Positions 6,111 through 11,685 of a stretch of 11,685 nt of DNA are shown here, piece after piece (the first letter of the stretch is position 1; every line of letters starts with the position of its first letter). Source of the stretch: CAYGAM01 sp964347915 (GTDB taxonomy: Archaea; Thermoproteota; Nitrososphaeria; Nitrososphaerales; Nitrosopumilaceae); contig CAYGAM010000064.1 of NCBI GenBank assembly GCA_964347915.1, positions 1 to 11,685 of the forward strand, given 5' to 3'. A model generated the notes under the pieces. That model searched no databases, had not been told where the DNA came from, and was given only the letters and a program-made list of their open reading frames with translations. The position numbers were made by a program, and so were the translations under genes.

Positions 6111-6677
6111 ATGTTAGTCGGGGCGATGGATGTTTCTGGAAATACAAAGGAAGGAAATTATGTGTTTATGGGAATTGTACTTGGTACAAAAGAGAGCCTT
6201 GATGCCATGATCAATAATTTGCAGTTAAATAAGCTGCCCGCACCCTCAGTTAAACAAACCAGAACCCGCAGTGATCTTGTATCCAAAATTCGATTTAACG
6301 GCAAAGAAAATATTGGATTCTGCGTACGATTGGACAGGGATGAGATAACCAATGATGTCAAAAAGAAAATTGACTCTACAAAATACGCGGCGATTTATCG
6401 CAGATACAACCAGCTGTTGCTCAAATTTATGCATGGGAGGATCAGTGAATTTTTAGCCAGACACAAGGCTGAATTACCAGAAGTTGGTTTTCAATGTGAT
6501 GCCGACTGTTACAGATTTATCTCAGATAACAACCTGTGTTTATGTGACCAAAAACTTGTTCATGTTTTGGCTGATCTCGTCGCATGGTCAAATAACAGAG
6601 GAAAAGAGCCAGACGGAGTAATCTGTCTAGATTCCAGAAAGTGTATCAGAAAAGAGTTGAATAGAGTTTTTAGATGA
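6111..6677 (+). CDS. 188-aa protein, RNase H-like (DUF3800/DUF2209-like) candidate
   Basis: Not firmly recognised. The N-terminus MLVGAMDVSGN followed by NYVFMGIVLG resembles the DxSG-plus-strand opening of RNase H-fold families such as DUF3800 and the archaeal DUF2209. Further acidic residues sit where that fold places its catalytic set: D130/D132 (FQCDADCYRF), D155 (VHVLADLVAW) and D174. The 'LAD' helix near the C-terminus is also DUF3800-like. There is no signal peptide or membrane segment. The ATG starts four bases after the stop of the split antitoxin-like ORF, suggesting one transcript. The GC content (about 40% in a hand-counted line) is lower than the flanking housekeeping genes, pointing to acquisition. 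Nuclease activity is inference; it could act as a toxin, a defence effector or a transposon-derived protein. Confidence 0.6.
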   Translation: MLVGAMDVSGNTKEGNYVFMGIVLGTKESLDAMINNLQLNKLPAPSVKQTRTRSDLVSKIRFNGKENIGFCVRLDRDEITNDVKKKIDSTKYAAIYRRYNQLLLKFMHGRISEFLARHKAELPEVGFQCDADCYRFISDNNLCLCDQKLVHVLADLVAWSNNRGKEPDGVICLDSRKCIRKELNRVFR

Positions 6678-7047
6678 GGCCGTACCCACATCATCCCCCT
6701 GATTCCCCATCACGGATGGTCCAGAGGGTTCGGATACGGTACTTGTATTACATTGAACTAGTATATAGTAGTTTATTGCATAAACAGCAGTTCAGTATTC
6801 GTTCTGTGACAAGTCAGCTTTCCAGCAGACAGTACGGTCAGCCGCCGTCATGATCGTGAGCCTGCTTAATTTTGTCCAGCGCAGACCAGCGCCGTCAAAA
6901 ATTCAAGCATCATGCTGCCTGCGGCTCGCGGCACTTTTGCGCCTCCAGACTCGCCGCGCCTCGCTTTTCATGCCTGCCTCCTGAAAGAAAAGCCGGGCCT
7001 GACTAGGCTCAGCAGGCTTTAGAATGACACGATGTGCTTGCCCTCCG
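6678..7047. other. 370-bp convergent intergenic region
   Basis: No gene found. It separates the plus-strand 188-aa gene from minus-strand nurA. The left half is AT-rich, with a near-palindrome (actagtatatagtagt, about 6757-6772); the right half is GC-rich. A loose hairpin (GCTTTTC 6963-6969 with GAAAAGC 6987-6993, 17-base loop) gives a T-rich minus-strand tract about 60 nt past the nurA stop and may help terminate that operon. The base-composition shift inside this region marks the right edge of the AT-rich island. Confidence 0.5.
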
Positions 7048-8277
7048 CTAGATCTCCTGGCTGCCCAAAGGTGAGAACATTGCATTGACAAACCACTGCA
7101 TCTGCTCGTCTTCAGGCCCGGCAAGCCGGATCATCTTTGCTGCCATCTCCTGCTTGATCATCTGCGGGATGTGCCCGCTGCTCTTGGCGTATCTGTCTGC
7201 CATCATGACGCAAAACGGCAGGCGCGCAATTCGGTCAAAATCCTGAGCCAGCGTAGACAGAATCTTCTCCAGGCTTGGCATGTCCTTTTTTAGGATCTCA
7301 ACCCGCACTGCAACAGAGCCGGGCGCCGGCTTGAAGTATGTAACGCATGCATTTTCTGCAATGTACGGTATCGTGTCCACAGAGTCGTTTAATCCCGCAA
7401 GCTTTGGCGTATCCTGCGAATTTCTCAGCCGTCTTGTAATAAGATCCCAGTGCCCCCTTGCCTGGTTCGGGTTTTCCGCTTGTCCTGCATATACTGTCTC
7501 GTAATCAATAGGCTCAATATACTCTCCCGGCTCAAGCAGCATTGAGCATGCCATCAGATCGCTTACAAACGGCGGCAGGCTCATGAATCCCAGCCTGCTC
7601 TGCACTATGTGCCTTGAGTGGCTCTTTTTCGGCAGGCCGGCTGTCGGGACATTCATATCCATCAGCTTCTGCAGCATTGATTTTTCAGGCGAATTTACAA
7701 ATACCGCGCGAAACATGTCGATAAAGCTTGGCCGCAAAAGATCATAGTCCGGCGCCGCCCGGAGAAACCGCGCAAATATCGAAGGCACAAGCGTGCCGTC
7801 CAGAAACAGGCATTCCGCATTTTCAGCAGCCTTGAGGGCTGCGGCAGTCTCAAATTTTTTCATCCACATCTGCAGATAATTTTGGTGCGGCGCGCCCAGA
7901 CCTGCAGGTATGCTGATGGGATCAACTGCAATGTACGGCTCAAGCGACTTGTGAGGAGAGTATGCCGCGCCCACAACAGAAGAGTATGTGCTGCCAATAG
8001 TAGACACAGGCAGGCCTATTCCGCCGTCAATGCCGTAAAACCGCTCAAAGGGCGCAGAGTCCGCCTCATGGATTATCGGCGCAAGAACATTTCTTGCCTC
8101 ACTGATATCTGTGATCATCTTTCTTATGCTGTCAAACTGCAGTACGGACTGCCTCTCAACAAATTCCATCGACTCTTCAATGACTTTGGGCGGTATCGGA
8201 ACATCTGATGATGCATCCTGGGCGCCGTACTTGAGCGCAACAGGAACCGTATCCCTACTCTCTTCGCCTGACAACAC
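7048..8277 (-). CDS. nurA: NurA 5'-3' nuclease of the HerA-NurA end-resection complex
   Basis: NurA is the archaeal nuclease that works with the HerA translocase (and Mre11-Rad50) to resect double-strand DNA ends for recombination. The 409-aa product carries the metal-binding FYGIDGG with D84, a second acidic motif FLDGTL with D160, and the family's C-terminal region near RLPFCVMMADRYAKSSGHIPQ (split here by position, about 350-380). I start it at GTG 8277 because GAGGAG lies exactly 7 nt upstream, inside the end of herA. The open frame continues to 8367, but that would overlap herA by 113 bp without a better signal; a TTG at 8274 is a minor alternative. The 23-bp overlap with herA implies translational coupling and roughly equal expression. 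Confidence 0.9.
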   Translation of the reverse strand: MLSGEESRDTVPVALKYGAQDASSDVPIPPKVIEESMEFVERQSVLQFDSIRKMITDISEARNVLAPIIHEADSAPFERFYGIDGGIGLPVSTIGSTYSSVVGAAYSPHKSLEPYIAVDPISIPAGLGAPHQNYLQMWMKKFETAAALKAAENAECLFLDGTLVPSIFARFLRAAPDYDLLRPSFIDMFRAVFVNSPEKSMLQKLMDMNVPTAGLPKKSHSRHIVQSRLGFMSLPPFVSDLMACSMLLEPGEYIEPIDYETVYAGQAENPNQARGHWDLITRRLRNSQDTPKLAGLNDSVDTIPYIAENACVTYFKPAPGSVAVRVEILKKDMPSLEKILSTLAQDFDRIARLPFCVMMADRYAKSSGHIPQMIKQEMAAKMIRLAGPEDEQMQWFVNAMFSPLGSQEI

Positions 8278-9637
8278 TGTGAAGCTCCTCAACAAAGTCA
8301 AGGTCTGACGCAGGATCAAAGACCTGAATGGGCGCCGTAACGTCTTCCAGCGGACTAGAGTTTCCAATCACCATAAACTGATATTTTTTGAGCGTTCGCA
8401 GCGCATCAGCTTCCGTTCCTCCAAACATTTCTTTGATGTGTGTCCGCTCGCCTGCCATCTTTAGCTTGCCCAGAAAGTATGTTCCAAGGTCGATTGCCTG
8501 CTTGTCTACTGCTGTTATGCGCTGGTCTGCCAGGCATAGTCCAAGTCCGTACTTTCTTCCCTGCTTTGCTATCTCAATTACGGTCTTTTTTGAGCGCGCC
8601 GTCCAATAGTCGGCCCGAACATCCCGAATGATCTGCGGGACGTAAATGTGCGCCTCGTCAAGTATGGTTACCAGGTTGAGCTTTGACTTGGGATACGCCA
8701 AATTTCCATCGGCCAGAACATCCTGCCCTATCTTGGCAACATACAGCGCTTTCTCAGAGTCGGTCATGTTTTCTCCGGACAAATCTATTATGGTAGCCCG
8801 CCTGTTCTTTATGCTGCGATGAATGTCCGCAAATGACATCGGGCGTATAACGTACGGGCGTATGCCGGCGTTGAACCATTCTATGATGCGGCGCGCCTTT
8901 TTGTCTACAATCTGCTTTTTCTGCATCATTATGCTCTCCGTGCTCCAGATATTTGGAACGGCTTCCCGCACAATCTGCAAAAAGCTCGCCTCTTCAAGTC
9001 CCTGCAGGCTTGAGGCGGTAAACTTGGCTTCAATCAAGTCTACTATTTCATTGGCTATTCTGCTTGCATATTCCGGCGTTGTTTGAAAGATCTGATTCCA
9101 AAAGTCCTCGTCGTCAATCTTTACCCGAAGCAGATCATAGTCCGCCTTGATTTTAGTTGCCGGGAATACCGCATAGTCCTTGTTTCTGATTCCTACCAGC
9201 CTTGCAAAGATCATGTTGACATTGGTTGCATCGTTGGAATAGTCTCCCGAATGATCAAAGATCAAAAGCTTGCATCCTGCCCGCACAAGCGCGGACGCAA
9301 GAAACGCCTGCAGTATGCTCTTGCCCCANNNNNNNNNNNNNNNNNNNNNNNNNNNNNNNNNNNNNNNNNNNNNNNNNNNNNNNNNNNNNNNNNNNNNNNN
9401 NNNNNNNNNNNNNNNNNNNNNNNNNNNNACGCTGCCGATTGACGCGAGGCACGGCGAGCCGTTCATGACAAAGTAGACCAGGCTTTTGAGCAGGTTGGGC
9501 TCTGCTCGATTCTCATTGCGCAGCACCATGTACCCGTCTGCCGTTCCTGACGGCGAGACTATGGTGCCCAGCGGAATATCTTCATTATTGGCAGAATTGA
9601 TTATTTTCTTGACGGAACTGCCCGTATTTTCTGCCAT
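8255..9637 (-). CDS. herA: HerA hexameric DNA translocase/helicase (interrupted by an assembly gap)
   Basis: HerA is a FtsK/VirB4-like bipolar ATPase that drives DNA through NurA during end resection. Numbering with the Ns counted (460): residues 1-69 hold the N-terminal HAS-barrel type segment (GTIVSPSGTADGYMVL). After the gap come WGKS (104-107, the last part of the P-loop), IFDHSGDYS at 126-134, Walker B LVTILDEAHIYV with D327/E328, and GRKYGLGLCLADQR at 360-373, typical of HerA sensor and arginine-finger regions. The N gap removes the start of the P-loop and much of the barrel. The ATG at 9637 is preceded by a strong TATA box about 24 nt upstream, implying a leaderless mRNA. nurA follows with an overlap. 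The frame matches on both sides of the gap, but the true gap length is unknown. Confidence 0.95.
   Translation of the reverse strand: MAENTGSSVKKIINSANNEDIPLGTIVSPSGTADGYMVLRNENRAEPNLLKSLVYFVMNGSPCLASIGSXXXXXXXXXXXXXXXXXXXXXXXXXXXXXXXXXXWGKSILQAFLASALVRAGCKLLIFDHSGDYSNDATNVNMIFARLVGIRNKDYAVFPATKIKADYDLLRVKIDDEDFWNQIFQTTPEYASRIANEIVDLIEAKFTASSLQGLEEASFLQIVREAVPNIWSTESIMMQKKQIVDKKARRIIEWFNAGIRPYVIRPMSFADIHRSIKNRRATIIDLSGENMTDSEKALYVAKIGQDVLADGNLAYPKSKLNLVTILDEAHIYVPQIIRDVRADYWTARSKKTVIEIAKQGRKYGLGLCLADQRITAVDKQAIDLGTYFLGKLKMAGERTHIKEMFGGTEADALRTLKKYQFMVIGNSSPLEDVTAPIQVFDPASDLDFVEELHSVVRRRE
8285..8290 (-). promoter_or_regulatory. Shine-Dalgarno site that sets the nurA start
   Basis: GAGGAG on the minus strand, 7 nt before GTG 8277, lies within the last codons of herA. 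It favours the GTG over the longer open frame. Its presence on an internal gene contrasts with the leaderless herA start, a common archaeal arrangement. Confidence 0.7.
9329..9428. other. Assembly gap of 100 N inside herA
   Basis: Exactly 100 undetermined bases, a conventional placeholder. It removes the sequence encoding the start of the HerA P-loop. HerA proteins usually have the P-loop further from the N-terminus than residue 106, so the missing DNA is probably longer than 100 bp. Confidence 0.95.
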
Positions 9638-9958
9638 TTTAGTAATTTGGCATCTAAATATAAAAAATTATGCTCGGATGCTTCGGCGAATATGAGATCT
9701 AAATGCTTCTCGCATGCTCAAGCCCGGATTTGATTCGCGCCCGGCATGCAAATCAGCGAGGCATCCTTGCTCCTGCAGGCGGGTCAAAGTATCGCGGACC
9801 AGAAGGCATGCATTCTCTCTTTGTTTGGCACGGCATGCTTTTGCCTCGCGCAAACCAGCTCGCTGTACTCGTGAGAATCGCAGATTCAGGCTCTTGCGGC
9901 GCCTTTGTACCGTACTGCAGTTTCAGCCAAGTTTGTGCGCAGGTGTAGACGCGGCGAT
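9638..9958. other. 321-bp intergenic region with four GCATGC palindromes
   Basis: Lies between the stop of the dihydropteroate synthase-like gene and the herA start, both on the minus strand. Apart from the herA TATA box there is no gene. GCATGC occurs at 9712, 9744, 9806 and 9833, four times in 127 bp. Short open frames here have no family resemblance, and a tRNA-like T-loop string near 9728 does not fold into a tRNA. Confidence 0.55.
9654..9669 (-). promoter_or_regulatory. TATA box of the herA-nurA operon
   Basis: The minus strand reads TAATTTTTTATATTTA, centred about 24 nt upstream of the herA ATG, so transcription should begin at or next to the start codon. No Shine-Dalgarno sequence is present (TTACTAAAATG). 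Confidence 0.6.
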
Positions 9959-10816
9959 TCACAATGCTCTGCCGCACATCTTTGATGCAATTTTTACCGC
10001 TTTTTTTGTCTGCAATACGTTGTGCGTTCGTATTATGTCTGCGCCGCTTATGACTGCCATGACCTCGAATGCCAGGGATCCCGGCAGCCTGTCCTGGGGA
10101 TCGTCCGCATTCATCAGCCTGCCAATGAACGACTTGTTTGATGCGGATATCATTGCGGGCCTGGCTCCCTTGATGTACCGCAGCCGCTGAAGTGTCCTAA
10201 TATCCCGCTCCATCCAGTCTGAGTCTATTCTGGTAAAGAACCGGCGCCTCTGTTCCCGGAAAAAGCCGATGGCCGGGTCCACGGCTATCTCATCCGGCGG
10301 GACGCCTGCATTTTCTGCCAGCCGTAGGCTCTTTTTCAGGAGTATGCGCGCGTGCAGTATTGCATTGCCGTACAGCGGCATCGGACTGTATGCGCAGAGT
10401 ATCAGCGAGGGCTTGAATCTTGCAGCAAGTCTTGGCATTTCCGGATCATACTGCAGTCCCGATATGTCGTTTAGTATTGCCGCGCCGGATTCCAGCGCCG
10501 CACTTGCAGGAGCCGCCCTGGGCGTATCGGCCGATATTGGAATGCTGACTGCATCCCGGACTGCTGCGACAGACGATGAAAGCCTGGACGCCTCTTTGCT
10601 TTCTGGTATGATGCGCCTGATGCGGGGCGCGGTAGACATGCCTCCTATGTCGACAAAGTCCGCGCCCTCCCGCTCCATCTGCGCTGCCAGTTCTGCTGCC
10701 GACTCTGCCGTACTGCGGACCGAGCTCTTCATGAATGATTCCGGGCTTGCGTTGATTATTCCCATTATGCGCACCGGCGCGCCGTTTCCCACCGAAACGC
10801 CGCCAAGATGGTGCAT
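9959..10816 (-). CDS. folP: Dihydropteroate synthase family protein
   Basis: Expected to join a 6-hydroxymethyl-dihydropterin diphosphate to a p-aminobenzoate-type acceptor in folate or folate-like cofactor synthesis (cytoplasmic TIM barrel). The 285-aa product has most family motifs in order: IMGIINASPESF (17-28, Asn22), ADFVDIGGMSTAP (52-64, Asp56), ISADT (94-98, Asp97), ILNDISG (114-120), AVDPAIGFF (178-186), SNKSFIGRL (226-234, Lys228) and IIRTHNV (261-267). Departures from the bacterial consensus are Asn for Asp in R(V/T)HD and SNK for SRK. The archaeal acceptor may differ from free p-aminobenzoate. The start ATG 10816 is the last one before the divergent mptE gene; the frame stays open antisense to mptE as far as 11227, which I disregard. 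A TAAAAT element about 27 nt upstream suggests a leaderless mRNA. Confidence 0.87.
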   Translation of the reverse strand: MHHLGGVSVGNGAPVRIMGIINASPESFMKSSVRSTAESAAELAAQMEREGADFVDIGGMSTAPRIRRIIPESKEASRLSSSVAAVRDAVSIPISADTPRAAPASAALESGAAILNDISGLQYDPEMPRLAARFKPSLILCAYSPMPLYGNAILHARILLKKSLRLAENAGVPPDEIAVDPAIGFFREQRRRFFTRIDSDWMERDIRTLQRLRYIKGARPAMISASNKSFIGRLMNADDPQDRLPGSLAFEVMAVISGADIIRTHNVLQTKKAVKIASKMCGRAL

Positions 10817-10850
10817 ACAGTTTATGACACAGCAAGCCAATTTTAGTGGT
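10817..10850. promoter_or_regulatory. Compact divergent promoter between the folP-like gene and mptE
   Basis: Only 34 bp separate the two chosen starts. For the minus gene, CACTAAAATTGG (centre about 10843) lies about 27 nt upstream of its ATG. For mptE, CAGTTTATGAC (centre about 10823) lies about 28 nt before ATG 10851. Both spacings fit leaderless transcripts, and each TATA-like element sits next to the other gene's start, so the two promoters probably interfere with or balance each other. Confidence 0.4.
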
Positions 10851-11585
10851 ATGATAAGCGGCTGGCGCTCCAAGTATCTTGAAATTCTAAAAGAGTTTGG
10901 ATACGACAAAGACGCGGACGTGCGGGCGGCCCGCATGCTGGACTCGGAGATAAAAGACCCCGTACCGATATCGGAGCTTGAGCGCCTGCTGCGGAATCGC
11001 ACGGCATTTGTCGCAGGCGCTGGACCATCCATACATCGCACAGCCGGATGCATGAAAAAGTTTCCTGATGCAGCGAAGATAGCAGCCGACGGCGCTCTTG
11101 CGGCATTTGCAAAAAATGACATCATCCCAGACATAATAGTAACAGATCTGGACGGCGATTGGAATCTTCTAACGGATTCAAGGTATGCTGAAAGCATATT
11201 TGCAGTGCACGCCCACGGCGACAACATTCAAAGGCTGCATCTGGCTCGGCATCTGGCAAGGCGCATCGGAACTACGCAGTCAGAGGAGACTGGCAATGTC
11301 CGCAACTGGGGGGGATTTACGGACGGCGACAGGGCCGTATTTCTTGCAGAGCATTTTGGCGCTTCCAGAATAGTGCTGCTTGGCATGGAGATGGGAAGCC
11401 GCATTGGAAGATACTCGTTTACTGCCAGGCGCGACAGGGAAACAAAGCTGAAAAAATTGCGTACAGCCCAGGCGCTGCTTGAATGGCTTGCCGCGCGCAC
11501 AGATTCCAAAATATATGCAATGTCAAAGCCTTTTCAGGGAATATCCAGAATAGGATACGGCGATTTGAATAAGATGCTCAAATGA
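10851..11585 (+). CDS. mptE: 6-hydroxymethyl-7,8-dihydropterin pyrophosphokinase, MptE family (DUF115)
   Basis: The archaeal replacement for FolK: it transfers diphosphate from ATP to 6-hydroxymethyl-7,8-dihydropterin, making the substrate used by dihydropteroate synthase-type enzymes. In the 244-aa product the motifs are FVAGAGPS (53-60), AADGAL (78-83), IVTDLDGD (96-103), VHAHGDN (119-125), GGFTDGDRA (154-162) and LLGMEMG (176-182), as in MptE/DUF115. The N-terminus (SGWRSKYLEILKEFGYD) is the usual family opening. I prefer ATG 10851 because a TATA-like box sits 28 nt upstream and the product begins at this conserved segment; ATG 10824 would add nine residues. The divergent folP-like neighbour supports a shared pathway. 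The reading frame stays open upstream, antisense to that neighbour, which is not coding. Confidence 0.92.
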   Translation: MISGWRSKYLEILKEFGYDKDADVRAARMLDSEIKDPVPISELERLLRNRTAFVAGAGPSIHRTAGCMKKFPDAAKIAADGALAAFAKNDIIPDIIVTDLDGDWNLLTDSRYAESIFAVHAHGDNIQRLHLARHLARRIGTTQSEETGNVRNWGGFTDGDRAVFLAEHFGASRIVLLGMEMGSRIGRYSFTARRDRETKLKKLRTAQALLEWLAARTDSKIYAMSKPFQGISRIGYGDLNKMLK

Positions 11586-11685
11586 GCATGCCTTAGCTTC
11601 CAAGACAGCAGGCATCTGCGGCAAATTGCAAAAATGCCCGGCTCTGCAGGATTACTGCACGGTCCAAAGCCTTTAGGCTTGAATG
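11586..11685. other. Terminal 100 bp, no gene seen
   Basis: Downstream of mptE to the window end. It contains a GCATGC at 11587 and a small perfect hairpin, AAGCC (11667-11671), loop TTTA, GGCTT (11676-11680), with no T-tract visible before the window ends. Confidence 0.4.

Noticed and set aside
6903..7124. Minus-strand 73-aa frame at the end of nurA
   Set aside because: Overlaps the nurA C-terminus out of frame; Arg/Ser-rich shadow composition.
8278..8367. Longer nurA start at 8367
   Set aside because: Would overlap herA by 113 bp; GTG 8277 has a GAGGAG at ideal spacing.
9700..9800. Possible tRNA (TTTGATTC-like T-loop string near 9728)
   Set aside because: Flanking bases do not form T-arm, anticodon or acceptor stems on either strand.
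10269..10850. Upstream extension of the mptE frame to 438 aa
   Set aside because: Antisense to conserved dihydropteroate synthase motifs; the MptE family begins near ATG 10851.
10817..11227. Extension of the dihydropteroate synthase frame to 422 aa
   Set aside because: The extra residues are antisense to the conserved MptE motifs and resemble nothing; the family N-terminus begins near ATG 10816.
1..11685. CRISPR array, rRNA, integrase or transposase
   Set aside because: No regularly spaced repeats, no rRNA-like conserved stretches and no recognisable recombinase on either strand.

Overview
The window looks like a piece of a moderately GC-rich thaumarchaeon (Nitrososphaerota; possibly a marine or sponge-associated Cenarchaeum/Nitrosopumilus-type lineage). 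The evidence is a HerA-NurA pair, an MptE-type pterin pyrophosphokinase, TATA boxes that would give leaderless or nearly leaderless transcripts, and a large surface protein ending in two copies of the 'IPxW(I/F)K ... INAIQFLI(R)xGxI' motif that I associate with secreted thaumarchaeal proteins. The lineage is inference; no rRNA or other phylogenetic marker is present.

Layout. (1) 2-2749, plus strand: a 5'-truncated surface protein with five Ig-like modules, a matrixin-like zinc metalloprotease domain (HEFIHAVGLGH with a Met-turn) and two C-terminal IPxW repeats. (2) 2996-4423, minus: IMP dehydrogenase (guaB) for GTP synthesis, convergent with the first gene. (3) About 4430-6700: an AT-richer accessory island (hand counts: 35% GC at 5041-5100 and 40% at 6361-6420, against 58% at 3181-3240 in guaB). 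It holds a DUF5615/PIN-like small nuclease directly preceded by a 47-aa ORF (minus), a weak 116-aa ORF (plus), and a split 36+24-aa antitoxin-like ORF pair running into a 188-aa protein with an RNase H-like look (plus). An imperfect direct repeat of about 60 bp occurs at 4728 and again at 5920; the second copy is the start of the split antitoxin-like ORF. (4) 7048-9637, minus: nurA and herA, an overlapping operon for DNA end resection, with a 100-N assembly gap that removes most of the HerA P-loop. (5) 9959-11585: a divergent pair for pterin cofactor synthesis, a dihydropteroate synthase family protein (minus) and mptE (plus), separated by about 34 bp.

The conserved blocks (nucleotide synthesis, recombination, pterin synthesis) are ordinary archaeal housekeeping. 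The parts most likely to hold something undescribed are the AT-rich island, with two toxin-antitoxin-like arrangements linked by a duplicated gene start, and the modular extracellular metalloprotease, whose Ig modules show a clean 1017-bp displaced duplication and a long poly-C tract at the window edge.
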